A DNA stretch of 64,000 nt from Paenactinomyces guangxiensis (GTDB taxonomy: Bacteria; Bacillota; Bacilli; Thermoactinomycetales; Thermoactinomycetaceae), in contig NZ_JAECVR010000001.1 in the NCBI RefSeq assembly GCF_016055185.1, positions 48,345 through 112,344 on the forward strand, in the 5' to 3' direction. The translations under genes were made by a program, and so were the position numbers. Shown piece after piece: positions 26,308 to 35,784 of this stretch; position 1 is the stretch's first letter, and each line of letters begins with the position of its first letter. The notes below the pieces were generated by a model. That model was not told where the DNA came from, ran no database searches, and was given only the letters and a program-made list of their open reading frames with translations.

Positions 26308-27336
26308 ATGAAACGAAAAAGATATACCATCGTCTTTAAACAGCAAGTAGAGTGAGTACGTGAAGAAGAAGAGATTGGAAACGCAAGTCAAGTCGCCAAA
26401 CGCTATGAAATATCATCTCGACTGATTTATCGGTGGAAATAGCCGGCAAATGGATCAAGCGGGGGTATGCAGCACGTAAAGTGCTGCAGATCGTCGGCGT
26501 GAGCGAACAAACTTATTACTACCAAAGAAACAAGAAAAAACAAGTCATTGACTATCGAGGAGGGCGCCCCATCCCTGGATATTCCCTGAACAGCCAACAA
26601 CAACCTGTAAGTGATCTGCAAATCAAAGAGTGGTTGTTAGAGCTGATCATGGGGGAGGAATCGGTCTACGGCTATCGAAAGCTCACGGTCTGTTTGCAAA
26701 GGCAATATGGGCTTATGATCAATAAGAAAAAGGTATATCGCCTATGTAAAGAGTTGGGGATCTTACAACCTCAACGAAAAAAGAAAAACCAACATCCACG
26801 AAGAATCGCTTGTAATCGGGAGATTACAGCCTCTAATCAGCTTTGGGAAATGGATGTGAAATATGGATATATCGCCAATGAAAATCGATTCTTCTATCTT
26901 CTGTCTATCATCGATGTGTATGATCGGGCGATTGTTGATTACCATATGGGTCTCACCTGTGAAGGAAAACATGCCGTACAAGTTCTTCAGCGGGGATTAC
27001 TCAAACGTCAACAGTATGAACAACCAGGTGGTCATTGTGCTTCGCACATACAATGGCCCCCAGTTTATTTGCCATGAATTTGAAATTTTGCATAAGCGAA
27101 TTCCACCCACGCCGAACAAAAACGCTCATATTGAATCGTTTCACAGTTCATTAGAGAAAGAATGCTTGATCAAGCACGAATTTCAGAGTTATCCAGAGAT
27201 CTACCAAGCAGTGACTGATTACATTGATTTTTACAATAAACGTCGTATTCATGGCAGTCTGTATGATTTGTCTCCTTATGAGTTTATGCAAGCGATCATA
27301 GATCAGGAAGTTCAGTCATTTGTAGTAAAGGTTTAG
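26308..27336 (+). mobile_element. Degenerate IS3-family (IS150-like) element
   Basis: The orfA remnant begins MKRKRYTIVFKQQVE, hits a stop, and reopens as ASQVAKRYEISSRLIYRW, the helix-turn-helix of IS3 OrfA. OrfB (from about 26433) shows SVYGYRKLTVCLQRQYG, the first catalytic Asp in WEMDVKYG and, after a frame change near 27025, HIESFHSSLEKE with the catalytic Glu. The second catalytic Asp is replaced: RTYNGPQF instead of the usual R-x-D-N-G-P-Q-F. orfA is truncated and fused to orfB without its normal overlap. The element cannot transpose by itself. No clear terminal inverted repeats were identified. Confidence 0.85.
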
Positions 27337-27399
27337 CCGAAAAGAAAAAATCCAGTAAAATTATGCAAATAAGCGAGAATAGGGAGATTAACTCAAATT

Positions 27400-27835
27400 T
27401 AAGGGGGTTAAACCGGTTTTTTTGGACGTAGCCAATCCCGTTTTCCACCTTACCCTTGGTTTGCGCCCGATACGGGCACATCTTTTCAAGGTGAAACCGT
27501 GGTGAGTTGCAAAGCTGGCAAACCGTTCGTTCCAAACGATATGGCCACCTTCATCTAATCCGGTAACTACGGTCTTCATATTGTCATACAGACAAGTTTC
27601 CGTCCGCCCACCGAAATACTCCATAGCCCGAACATGACATCCCATGAGCGTCTCAAGACGCTCATTTTCAGTAAACTCCAAATACATCATCCTGGAGTAT
27701 CCCAGTACCATGACAAAAGCATAGATCCGCTTTTTCTTGCCGTTCCAGTTGACTGTGAATTGTCCCCAATCTACCTGGGCTTGTTTCCCCAGGTGGTGTT
27801 TCAATTTGCGGAATGAAACTAGATATCTTTCCGGT
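27400..27835 (-). mobile_element. IS21-family istA fragment
   Basis: On the minus strand ETPPG, then after one extra base in a G run GKQAQVDWGQF, YAFVMVLGYSRMMYLEFT, GRTETCLYDNMKTVV and, in another phase, PYRAQTKGKVENGIGYVQ form the central integrase part of IstA. Both the N-terminal DNA-binding region and the C-terminus are missing, and istB is absent. Two frameshifts confirm it is a relic. It replaced the 3' end of the gene to its right. Confidence 0.85.
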
Positions 27836-28114
27836 GATATGTACAATATCACCTACGCGAATAACCTTGCCATATTCCAGGTTAAAGGTGAGATCTTCAC
27901 CGTTTTGAGCCTGAAATGTCACGACCATTGCCTTCCCGATCTCATGTAAGGGATGGTATTCAAAGTGACAGAACGAATTTGTTTCACCGTTTTCCAAAAT
28001 GTCATTTTGATAAGACTGGGAGAGTGATTTGACAGCGCATTGAGGATTGTTGGTGAAATCTTTCATAAAGGATTTTACTTCTCTCTCCGGTCCTTCCACC
28101 TTGAGTTTGAGCAT
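27836..28114 (-). pseudogene. Hypothetical (DUF3970-like N-terminus), 3' end replaced by IS21 remnant
   Basis: ATG at 28112-28114 with TGAGGTG upstream starts MLKLKVEGPEREVKSFMKDF, a pattern like the small DUF3970 proteins of Bacillales. The frame continues about 90 codons (GEDLTFNLEYGKVIRVGDIV) and runs straight into istA sequence at about 27835, so the true C-terminus is lost. Function unknown. Confidence 0.5.
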
Positions 28115-28430
28115 TAAAATCACCTCATTTTTTATTAATTATTTTTAAAAGTTTTTGAGTAAATAATCATCGGATGCCTGTAGTTACAATCTTTAAATCT
28201 AAAGATCACTTAAATTATAGTTATAATCGTTTAAATTAATCAATATTTCTGTACATTAATCCCGGAACTAAAATTTATAATTACAATATGCGATACAGAA
28301 TAATCTAGCTTTTCATTCGTATATAGCTGCTTATTCCAGAACCTGTTTTGGAGAAGGAAATAATTGACTCCATCATCTACGAACTGTATTATATAAAATT
28401 ATATGAATAGTCGGAAAGGTGAATGGAGAA
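28115..28430 (+). promoter_or_regulatory. AT-rich upstream region of XRE-TPR regulator A
   Basis: About 315 bases with no gene. A 14-bp palindrome ATATAA-AA-TTATAT at 28391-28404 lies 27 bases before the regulator start, overlapping what should be its -10 region, and could be an operator for autoregulation. The rest is unremarkable A+T-rich sequence. Confidence 0.4.
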
Positions 28431-29786
28431 ATGGGAAATCCTATTGATTTAAGCCAATTTGACATGAACCTAGTGAGTTACATAATCCGAAAAAGAAGAA
28501 ATGAGAGAGGACTTACACAGGAGGAGTTAAGTGACAGCTTCGTTTCCGATTCAACAATTTCAAATATAGAGAATCAAGAAGGGAACGTCAAAAAGCGAAA
28601 CATATATCATGTCCTTGAAAAACTTGGTATTCTAAGAAAACAACTCCCGGAAGTGATTAAAGAGGTGCAATCAGAAATAAACGAAATACAGTTTCAATTG
28701 GAATTCATTGAAACTCTTATCGATGAGGGACATTTAGAGGAAGGGACCAGGGAATTGGAGTCTCTTTCAATAGAAGAATATCACCCGCTTCACCCTTATT
28801 TTCTCTTTCTTAAAGCCCGTCATTTCTTTAGAAAGAAAGAATGGAAAAAGGCAAAAGAACATTTCAACAACGCCATCAAGATTTTCGATCAGTACAAGAT
28901 TAAACCCACGGACAACATTATATCTATGTGTTATAACGAATTAAGCCGTTGCAGTTCAAACCAAAATAATTTTGAGCAAGCTCTCATGTATGTAAACCGT
29001 GGTTTAAATACTTATGAAGAATCTCTTGCGAGAAATGACATCTAGTACACCCTGTTAAGTAACAAAATTTATTACTTATTAAGTTCTAATCAAAATGAGC
29101 AAGCCTTTCAATTATTAAGTGAAGTTTGGCCCCTCATACCTCAGATAAATAATCATCAAGTCGTGCTTGAGCTTTATAAATACCGAGTGATTCTTTTGCG
29201 GAAAGGAAAAAATTACCAAAAAGCAATCGAATGTTGTAAAGAAGGAATCCAAGTTGGTTATCGCAGGAAAAGTTTAACTCGTACTATCGATTTACTGTTA
29301 TTACTTGGAAGTATCCATTTAAGAAAACAAGAATTCGACAAAGCAAATCATTGTTTCCAAATGGCTCTCTCTTTGGACAAAAATTTCGATTTTCCACGCA
29401 GACATATAGATACCTTTACTTACTTTGGTCTCTTATGTACGAAACAAGGAAAATGGCAGGAAGCGGATGAATTTTTGAAAAGAGCCATCGAAAAAGGCAG
29501 GCAAATAAAAGATATCTTTCGATTAACTAAGGCGTTAATTGCTAAAGGGAACTGTTACGTAGGTCAACAACAATATGAAAAAGCGGCCCCCTATTATCAG
29601 GAAGCCGCTGATCTAGTCCAACAGAATGACCACAAAAGCCTGCAATTTATCGCACTCTTTAAATTGGGGGAATTTTTTGATAGTCTAGGAAAAGAGGAAG
29701 AGTTTAACCACTGTACAAGAAGGCTCTTTTTCCTCCAACACGAAATGAAATTAGAAGATGAGGATGACTTTTATGATATTCTTTAA
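28431..29786 (+). pseudogene. XRE-HTH plus TPR regulator A (RRNPP-like), interrupted by amber codon
   Basis: The N-terminus (residues about 10-65) is an XRE helix-turn-helix: VSYIIRKRRNERGLTQEELS, then STISNIENQEGN. Behind it are six to seven tetratricopeptide repeats such as YFLFLKARHFFRKKEWKKAK, LLLLGSIHLRKQEFDKANHC and YFGLLCTKQGKWQEADEFL. This is the layout of PlcR/NprR/Rgg-type receptors, which bind short peptides in the TPR groove. A TAG at 29043-29045 interrupts the frame; downstream codons are in the same phase and continue the TPR homology without loss, so only that codon is wrong. The paralogue at 62462 aligns throughout. The ATG at 28431 fits better than a GTG at 28419 whose ribosome site would overlap it. 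A micro-ORF overlaps the stop codon. Confidence 0.8.
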
Positions 29787-29839
29787 TCTTTAATCTTTCC
29801 GTCATGCCTGAAGAAGACGAAGACACTGTAGGAAGTTAA
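29773..29839 (+). pseudogene. Broken peptide micro-ORF overlapping the end of regulator A
   Basis: An ATG (29773-29775) overlaps the regulator stop in the same place as the micro-ORF after regulator B. As it stands it stops after six codons. The cause is a perfect 7-bp tandem duplication, CTTTAAT at 29781-29787 and 29788-29794; with one copy the frame would read MIFFNLSVMPEEDEDTVGS and end at 29839. Like the B peptides it starts MI, has a short middle and a strongly acidic end. This reconstruction is inference. Confidence 0.45.
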
Positions 29840-29875
29840 TTTGTAATATAACATGATTTTCAATTGCAGAATAGA

Positions 29876-29922
29876 CAAAACTCAGCATCCCAATAAACAA
29901 TAGACGCTGAGTTTTTTCTTTT
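29876..29922 (+). terminator. Terminator of the regulator A unit
   Basis: AAAACTCAGC and GCTGAGTTTT arms around a 19-base loop, then TTTTCTTTTT. Confidence 0.8.
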
Positions 29923-30033
29923 TCCACAGGTCCTTTGCATTTGATCAAATTGACATCAATATCGGAATCACAGTTTATTTTCAATAACCTTGTTCCAAGC
30001 ATTAAGTGCAAAAGATAATGTGGCTGAATCCAC

Positions 30034-30598
30034 CATTCAATTCCATTATGGATACAACTAAACGGTGGTGCATGGTCATAGGAGGGAACCACAATGTTCT
30101 TTCAATTCCACTATGGATGCAATTAAACCCCGACCCCTATGCAGACGCTTCAGATACTTCTCTGCATTTCAATTCCACTATGGATGCAATTAAACCATTC
30201 ATTTCAGAAGGCAAACCAATCGGGGAAGTTACATTTCAATTCCACTATGGATGCAATTAAACCTGTGTGCTTGAACAGGGAGGAGATAAGCATGATGATT
30301 TCAATTCCACTATGGATGCAATTAAACCGGTAATCACAGTAACAATTGATGGGAGGAAGAGGAATTTCAATTCCACTATGGATGCAATTAAACCTCCTCT
30401 CAAAATAGCGACATTTGCAAATCGTAATTCATGATTTCAATTCCACTATGGATGCAATTAAACCTTTCATATGTGCAGCTCTGCCCCCGCTCAAAGGAGA
30501 TTTCAATTCCACTATGGATGCAATTAAACCATGGCTTTCTCATTAATCCGCTTTACATTGAGGGCGGCATTTCAATTCCACTATGGATGCAATTAAAC
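30034..30598 (-). CRISPR. CRISPR array 1 (9 repeats, 8 spacers)
   Basis: Repeats of 30-31 bp start at 30034, 30099, 30166, 30233, 30298, 30364, 30434, 30500 and 30569. On the plus strand they read ATTTCAATTCCACTATGG then ATGCAATTAAACC; transcription is on the minus strand, giving crRNA tags ending ATTGAAAT. Spacers are 35-40 bp. The leftmost repeat (30034-30063) has several changes, as expected for the leader-distal end. The leader lies to the right, directly after cas2. Confidence 0.97.
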
Positions 30599-30599
30599 C

Positions 30600-30704
30600 C
30601 CTTCAAATAAACCCACTAATATCAACACTTTTCATTCTATTTCTTTCCCCTAAAGTCTGTAAACCCCCAATCCTGCAAAAATCCCGGGAGGTTCACAGAC
30701 TTTA
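30600..30704 (-). promoter_or_regulatory. Leader of CRISPR array 1
   Basis: A 105-bp segment nearly identical, in reverse orientation, to the leader of array 2 (39511-39615). It contains a long inverted repeat (CTAAAGTCTGTGAACCTCCC pairing with GGGGGTTTACAGACTTTAG) separated by an 18-base loop that is itself conserved. It starts five bases after the cas2 stop codon, so array 1 may be reached by transcripts from the cas operon as well. Confidence 0.85.
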
Positions 30705-30709
30705 GGCAA

Positions 30710-30973
30710 CTAAAGGATGTTGCTGGGCTCTGAATGTCTTTCTCCGATGATCGTTTTGGTTACTACATCTTCATTGCGAATGACATAGAAGATAATATGA
30801 TCTTCATTTGGATTAACAACAGAGTTGAGTTCTCTCTGTAACTCACGGAGCTGAACTTTGGTGAGGTTTCCTTCAAAAGTGGAGTTTTGCATCCAGAACA
30901 TGTATCGGCTGAATATTTTTTTCACCTTCGCTACCCGCTTGACATTTATATCATAGACACCCAGAACATACAT
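30710..30973 (-). CDS. cas2: Cas2, spacer acquisition subunit
   Basis: An 87-residue ferredoxin-fold protein; the ATG at 30971-30973 follows AGAGGGG. It starts MYVLGVYDINVKRVAKVKKI and has FWMQNSTFEGNLTKVQLREL. The catalytic-type Asp of YDIN is present. It pairs with Cas1 to insert spacers. Last gene of the cas operon, overlapping nothing, and followed directly by the array 1 leader. Confidence 0.95.
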   Translation of the reverse strand: MYVLGVYDINVKRVAKVKKIFSRYMFWMQNSTFEGNLTKVQLRELQRELNSVVNPNEDHIIFYVIRNEDVVTKTIIGERHSEPSNIL

Positions 30974-30990
30974 GATGATCCCCTCTTTTG

Positions 30991-32001
30991 TTACCACCAG
31001 ATTTTAAAACTGGAGTATATTTTTTCTCCAAGGATATGTTTCACAAGCTTGTAGCATTCCAGGCGGATTAATCGTTGATAACTTACATTTCTGCCAAGGG
31101 TTCGGTGCTTGACCGTTGTGTGCAGCTTTTTATGATATTCTTCAATGACCATCCGTCTGCCTTTTTCATTTAGATAGCAGATCCTGTCTGATTCATCAAA
31201 ATGTTTTTTACTCAGCATCTTTAAATTGATCAATCTAAAAATAAGCCTGTCACTGAGCAGTGGTTTAAACACTTCGCTAATATCAAGGGATAAAGAGTAT
31301 CTTCGATCGGTCGGTTCATGTAAAAAACTGATGGTCGGGTTCAGATGAGTTTGATAGATTTCATTCAATGTTGTAGCATAGACAAGAGAATTGATAAATG
31401 AAACAAGAGAATTCATTTTGTTGTTCGGCGGTCTCTTGATTCGTCCGTCCATCACAAATTCGGGGTTATTTTTGTTCATAATCTGATCTATTACTTGATA
31501 ATATTTTTTTCGGACAATCCCTTCAACACCCATAAGTTGTTGAATATCAACGGACTTTTCCAATTTCTCTCTTTCGTTTTCAATCTGATCAGCTAATTGG
31601 TTGATTTTTTCTGATGAGTAGTTTCGTTGATACTGTCTGATATTTTTCATGATATTAGCCTGTGCCCCGCGAAGAAATTCTTTGGCGATGGGAATTCGTT
31701 CGGCCGGATCATGGGAAGCTATGGCTTGTCTGACCAGAACAGAGCCGGAAACTTTCGATTCCCTTGGCATAAAGCTTCCTGAATAGTATCCATAATAATT
31801 AAACAGATGAATGGGAATCTTGTTCTGATTAAAAAACTCTAATAATTTAGTATTTAACTCAAGCGGAACCATAACATAAACAGCTTCAATTTGTTCGACT
31901 GGCAAATAAAGATGTCCCTCACTATGCTCAAACCGGACTGTATTATGTTGCCGTTTCAGTTTGCCTTCACGGGTGATATAAAAGGTTTGTTTTGCCAACA
32001 T
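30991..32001 (-). CDS. cas1: Cas1, spacer integrase (type I-B)
   Basis: A 336-residue integrase. The N-terminal beta domain contains YLPVEQIEAVYVMVPLELN; the alpha domain has the metal-binding residues in MGVEGIVRKKYYQ (Glu), FLHEPTDRRYSLSLDISEVF (His and Asp). Length and sequence fit the I-B type. It lies between cas4 and cas2, its stop 18 bases before the cas2 start. Confidence 0.95.
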   Translation of the reverse strand: MLAKQTFYITREGKLKRQHNTVRFEHSEGHLYLPVEQIEAVYVMVPLELNTKLLEFFNQNKIPIHLFNYYGYYSGSFMPRESKVSGSVLVRQAIASHDPAERIPIAKEFLRGAQANIMKNIRQYQRNYSSEKINQLADQIENEREKLEKSVDIQQLMGVEGIVRKKYYQVIDQIMNKNNPEFVMDGRIKRPPNNKMNSLVSFINSLVYATTLNEIYQTHLNPTISFLHEPTDRRYSLSLDISEVFKPLLSDRLIFRLINLKMLSKKHFDESDRICYLNEKGRRMVIEEYHKKLHTTVKHRTLGRNVSYQRLIRLECYKLVKHILGEKIYSSFKIWW

Positions 32002-32013
32002 TCATCACTTCCC

Positions 32014-32517
32014 TTAGCTGTAACAGAACTCAAAGTAAGCGCACTTCCGGCACAACTTCGTATTGGAATGCAGTGGCGGCATCTCTTCTAATCTGGAAAC
32101 TTCAAGAATCTCGTCAATTTTTTGCTTGATCTTTTGGTTTTTCTTTTGATCAAGAGGGATCGTGACTACCTCTTTGATGGCAGGATAATGGATTTTGACC
32201 CCCTGTATATGATCAAATCCCAGAATGTTTTTTAAATAGTACGCATAAAACAACGGCTGCGACTCGTGCTCTTGTTTCACTTGCTTTGATGACTTGGTCT
32301 CATGAATAAAACCATCTTCGGAGATAAAATCGATGACAAATCCACCGATTCGAATCTCTTTTTCTTCACGTTCAAATGTTTCCTCATGGATCAGCCGTCC
32401 TAATTCTACTGACTCAAACCCTTCTTCCATATCAACTTTTTTCAGATATAACCACAGTTGCCGTTTACAACTTTCCAAATAATAGAGATGCTGTCCGCCT
32501 ATCGAATGGATGTCCAA
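32014..32517 (-). CDS. cas4: Cas4, CRISPR-associated RecB-like nuclease
   Basis: A 167-residue protein that trims prespacers and helps select PAM sequences. It opens MDIHSIGGQHLYYLESCKRQ with the N-terminal cysteine of the Fe-S cluster and ends CRKCAYFEFCYS with the other three. RecB nuclease residues are in FVIDFISEDGFIHETKSSK (Asp, Glu, Lys). Located between cas3 and cas1 as usual for I-B. Confidence 0.95.
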   Translation of the reverse strand: MDIHSIGGQHLYYLESCKRQLWLYLKKVDMEEGFESVELGRLIHEETFEREEKEIRIGGFVIDFISEDGFIHETKSSKQVKQEHESQPLFYAYYLKNILGFDHIQGVKIHYPAIKEVVTIPLDQKKNQKIKQKIDEILEVSRLEEMPPLHSNTKLCRKCAYFEFCYS

Positions 32518-32528
32518 ACAATCCCCTC

Positions 32529-35102
32529 CTAAATCATAAAAGGATTTTTCTCGGCTTCTTCCTTATAACGAAAACCAACACCTTGTGGATCATATGGGAC
32601 ATGAACAAATAACAGAACAATCCCTTCAGCTAATGTTTCCGAGGTCACCAAGTGGTTTTTGTGACAATTTGAAAATCTGTATACCTTCATTGGGACTGTA
32701 TAGTCTTGAATACAATCTATAATCCTCTTACGATCTTTTGCTGTAAGATATTCTCGATCCGGTAACTGAATCTTGCTCAAGATTTGTTGCATATAAAAAG
32801 CTGGAATTACATCCACTGTGCGGTATTGCGATTGGCGCACCTGGAAGGTACCTTCGCTCTCATCAGCCGAGTAATCTTTCCCAAATCGATCTTTCGGCTG
32901 CTTGCCAAACACGGCATCTTCGTAAATATATCTTCTCATTTCATCATCAGAAAGGCTTTCAAATGCTGGATAGAGTTGATCAACCCACTCTTTGACATCA
33001 GGAAATGTGTATTTGTCCCCTATAATCTCCCAACTGCGTTTTAGAAGATTATTTTCGTGTTGAATCCAGTCTTGATTGTCCACATAAGGATAGCCTGCAT
33101 TCTTGTTTTCTTCATCAAGTGGAAAAATCACCTGACGATAGACGAAATCGTCTGGCAAATAATTTCTTTGTTTACAAATCTGACACCCGCAATCCTCCTG
33201 GGATAACCCCACCCCATTTCGATGTAATCTTCCGCCTCTCTGGCTAAGGGCATCAATGGGGGCCAGTTCGGTAAGCTGAAGGTCACAGCTGATATCCAGG
33301 CTGAGTTCACAGATTTGCGTAGTCACTAAAATCACTGCATCTTCATCCGGATAACCAAATTCCTTGAGATCTATATGTTCTTGTTCTGTCCGATTATCCT
33401 TTGACTTAAATAATGCTTTGATACACTTCTCTTTATTTTGGCGATCTATCGGGGTAAACTCGGAGTGATAACAAATAATATTGTGATCCGGGAAAAGCTG
33501 CTGCAACTCGCCAGCAATCCCTTTTGCCCTTTCGACTTGATTTACAACGATCATCTGTCTGACGTGAAGATGTTCTTCAATCAAACTTCTGGCACTCGGG
33601 CTGATTCCTGTTTCAGGATCGTAGATAGGTTCAGATGCTTTTTCGATCTGAAAGGGCATCTTTACTCTGCTTTGATCCGGTGTTTTCCCGGTACTCTCGA
33701 TACAGACGTATGGAGACTTACGATTCATTTTATTTAACTTTTCCAGGAACGATTGAGGCAGGGTAGCTGACATCAACAGGTGTGGAATTTGCATTTGTCT
33801 CAACAATCTCATACATTCCCCGATTTTTTCCAGGGTAAAACTTTGATAATAATGCAGCTCATCAAAAATGACAACCGATTGCTGAAGATTTCCAAATGCG
33901 CGGTCAGCGTATTTATGAGAGTGAAGAAGGCTGTACAAAAGGTGGTCGACCGTTGAAATCGTGACAGGATCATGATAAAAGTTACTGCGGAATGTCTGGT
34001 CTTGAATCGAATGAAAACGAACATCCAGAACACTTTCTTGACGATCATGTACAGAAGATAACACTTTCCCTGATTCTGAATGATAAATTCCCAGAATATC
34101 TTGAGGAATATTGTATCCTTGAGGTGATTTGAAATCAGCATACATCGAATTGACCGTAAACCGGGTTGGCAGTGTAAAGATCACTCGATTCGCCTGCTTT
34201 TGAGATAACCAGTAACGGGCAAAATGAAGAGCCGCACCGGTCTTTCCTTCACCACAGCCTGCGCGCAATACCATATAAGGATGGATCTGTTTTTGAATGA
34301 GTTGTTGCAGTTGATTCGGAGATGAAAAAACACGATTCCTAACATCCAGCAAGGTGCAATCGGGCAGCCACGAACTCCGCAGTTCTTGAATGACTTCAGC
34401 ATTAACAGAGGGCTCATCTTCAATCAGATTTCCTTCTTCATTCTTGGCTTCACTAACCGCACTGGATGCATTGTCACAGAGACAAATCACGCTTAAAAAG
34501 AAAGTGTGCAGTGCTTTTTCCCGGGGCAATTCAATTTTGGGGAGGCTTTCTACAATCTGCCGGAGCAATTTTACCCGGCCTGCCAGAGTCGGCCCATCCC
34601 AGATCAGTTGATTTTGAGTAAATGGTTGAAAAGGTTTATGCGGTTCTTTGGCCAGAAAGGTTTGAATCATGTTGTTGACGATTTCAGGGGACAACTGTAA
34701 AGGTTGATGTTGCCTCATGTGCTGATAGCTGTTTTCATGAAGCATATGGTGATGGGCAAGCACGCTCGTCAAGGTTGCACGCAGCAGAGGGATATTTAAA
34801 AACGATTTACCTTCCCATTGAGTAAACAGTTCCCAGAGCACCGAAAAAGAAAGCAATGGATGTGACACATGTGTCTTTCCCCGGTCGCTTAATAGATATT
34901 TCTGCCAGACGGAATTCGCTTTCCCGATATCATGCAGAAAGACGGCGAGATGAAGAAATTTATAGATTTGATCTGTATCTTGACCATGTCTTTGACAAAA
35001 ACGGTGATACACTTCTTTATTCTGTTCCCAGACAACTTGAAAGACGCGGGATGCGTCTTCCAAGTGCGGGAGCAAACCATGATACGGCTTTGCTTTTATC
35101 AT
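32529..35102 (-). CDS. cas3: Cas3, HD nuclease-helicase
   Basis: An 857-residue protein that unwinds and degrades target DNA recruited by Cascade. The HD nuclease domain comes first: VFLHDIGKANSVWQKYL and VLAHHHMLHE. The helicase follows with Walker A in GCGEGKTGAAL, the DExH-type box VIFDELHYY, motif III LLMSATLPQ and motif VI DALSQRGGRLHRNG. All key residues appear intact. Its start lies six bases after the cas5 stop; no frameshift seen. Confidence 0.95.
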   Translation of the reverse strand: MIKAKPYHGLLPHLEDASRVFQVVWEQNKEVYHRFCQRHGQDTDQIYKFLHLAVFLHDIGKANSVWQKYLLSDRGKTHVSHPLLSFSVLWELFTQWEGKSFLNIPLLRATLTSVLAHHHMLHENSYQHMRQHQPLQLSPEIVNNMIQTFLAKEPHKPFQPFTQNQLIWDGPTLAGRVKLLRQIVESLPKIELPREKALHTFFLSVICLCDNASSAVSEAKNEEGNLIEDEPSVNAEVIQELRSSWLPDCTLLDVRNRVFSSPNQLQQLIQKQIHPYMVLRAGCGEGKTGAALHFARYWLSQKQANRVIFTLPTRFTVNSMYADFKSPQGYNIPQDILGIYHSESGKVLSSVHDRQESVLDVRFHSIQDQTFRSNFYHDPVTISTVDHLLYSLLHSHKYADRAFGNLQQSVVIFDELHYYQSFTLEKIGECMRLLRQMQIPHLLMSATLPQSFLEKLNKMNRKSPYVCIESTGKTPDQSRVKMPFQIEKASEPIYDPETGISPSARSLIEEHLHVRQMIVVNQVERAKGIAGELQQLFPDHNIICYHSEFTPIDRQNKEKCIKALFKSKDNRTEQEHIDLKEFGYPDEDAVILVTTQICELSLDISCDLQLTELAPIDALSQRGGRLHRNGVGLSQEDCGCQICKQRNYLPDDFVYRQVIFPLDEENKNAGYPYVDNQDWIQHENNLLKRSWEIIGDKYTFPDVKEWVDQLYPAFESLSDDEMRRYIYEDAVFGKQPKDRFGKDYSADESEGTFQVRQSQYRTVDVIPAFYMQQILSKIQLPDREYLTAKDRKRIIDCIQDYTVPMKVYRFSNCHKNHLVTSETLAEGIVLLFVHVPYDPQGVGFRYKEEAEKNPFMI

Positions 35103-35108
35103 ACAGGA

Positions 35109-35783
35109 TCAACTCTCCAATAAAATATGATCTTGAGTTTCAACAAGTTTTAAACACCGAATGGGACTGATCAAATCAATTTGCTTGCCAACATAGACAA
35201 GCTCATACTGAACAGAATACGAGTTGCGTCCCTGGTGATCAAAGGAAACAGGCCAGTTTAACACGGAAACATTGATACTGGGAGAGATGCAATCTGAAAC
35301 AGCTTCAAAGGGTACTGCGCTGTGAATCGTCGTTGACTCTGCTTCTTTCGCTTCCTGTAGCCGTATATTCTTGATCTCTACCATATCATCCGATTCTCCC
35401 AGATAAAGGATTCTAGCCGGATTTCCAAGAGCTTGTTGGATCGCGGTTAAACTTTCTTTGTCAGACGAGATATAAAAACGATAGTGTGGCTGGATCATTT
35501 TTTGCCTGGTGACTAACATGGTCATAGAATCTTTTGCCGGATTCCACTTCATCCATTGTGTATAAGTTTCAACTGTTTCGCCTTGCTTTAAAATGCGGAC
35601 TCCGATCTTTAACTTAGAACGCAATGAATAATCGTCCTGTGGCATTCCCAAAGAATTGGCGATCAAGCCATAAATAGTCATAGGTGGAGGAGCCGGATAA
35701 GTCAAATGTACGTTAATACTATGCGGAATGCGGAATGAGCACCAACCGGGTACGAAGCAATCTGCGGAAAGAACTCTGTCCAT
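35109..35783 (-). CDS. cas5: Cas5, Cascade subunit (I-B/Tneap type)
   Basis: A 224-residue RAMP protein that caps the 5' handle of the crRNA. The N-terminal part reads DCFVPGWCSFRIPHSINVHL and YPAPPPMTIYGLIANSLGMP, matching the Cas5 signature near the start. The ATG at 35781-35783 is one base beyond the cas7 stop (TGATATG), which fixes the start; a longer frame would overlap cas7. Confidence 0.9.
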   Translation of the reverse strand: MDRVLSADCFVPGWCSFRIPHSINVHLTYPAPPPMTIYGLIANSLGMPQDDYSLRSKLKIGVRILKQGETVETYTQWMKWNPAKDSMTMLVTRQKMIQPHYRFYISSDKESLTAIQQALGNPARILYLGESDDMVEIKNIRLQEAKEAESTTIHSAVPFEAVSDCISPSINVSVLNWPVSFDHQGRNSYSVQYELVYVGKQIDLISPIRCLKLVETQDHILLES

Positions 35784-35784
35784 A

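Noticed and set aside
30006..30333. Open frames across CRISPR array 1
   Set aside because: They are made of repeats and spacers; the repeated peptide comes from the repeat sequence, and there are no ribosome sites.
30064..30568. Self-targeting spacers in array 1
   Set aside because: No spacer was seen to match another part of the window by eye; a proper search against the whole genome and phages was not possible.
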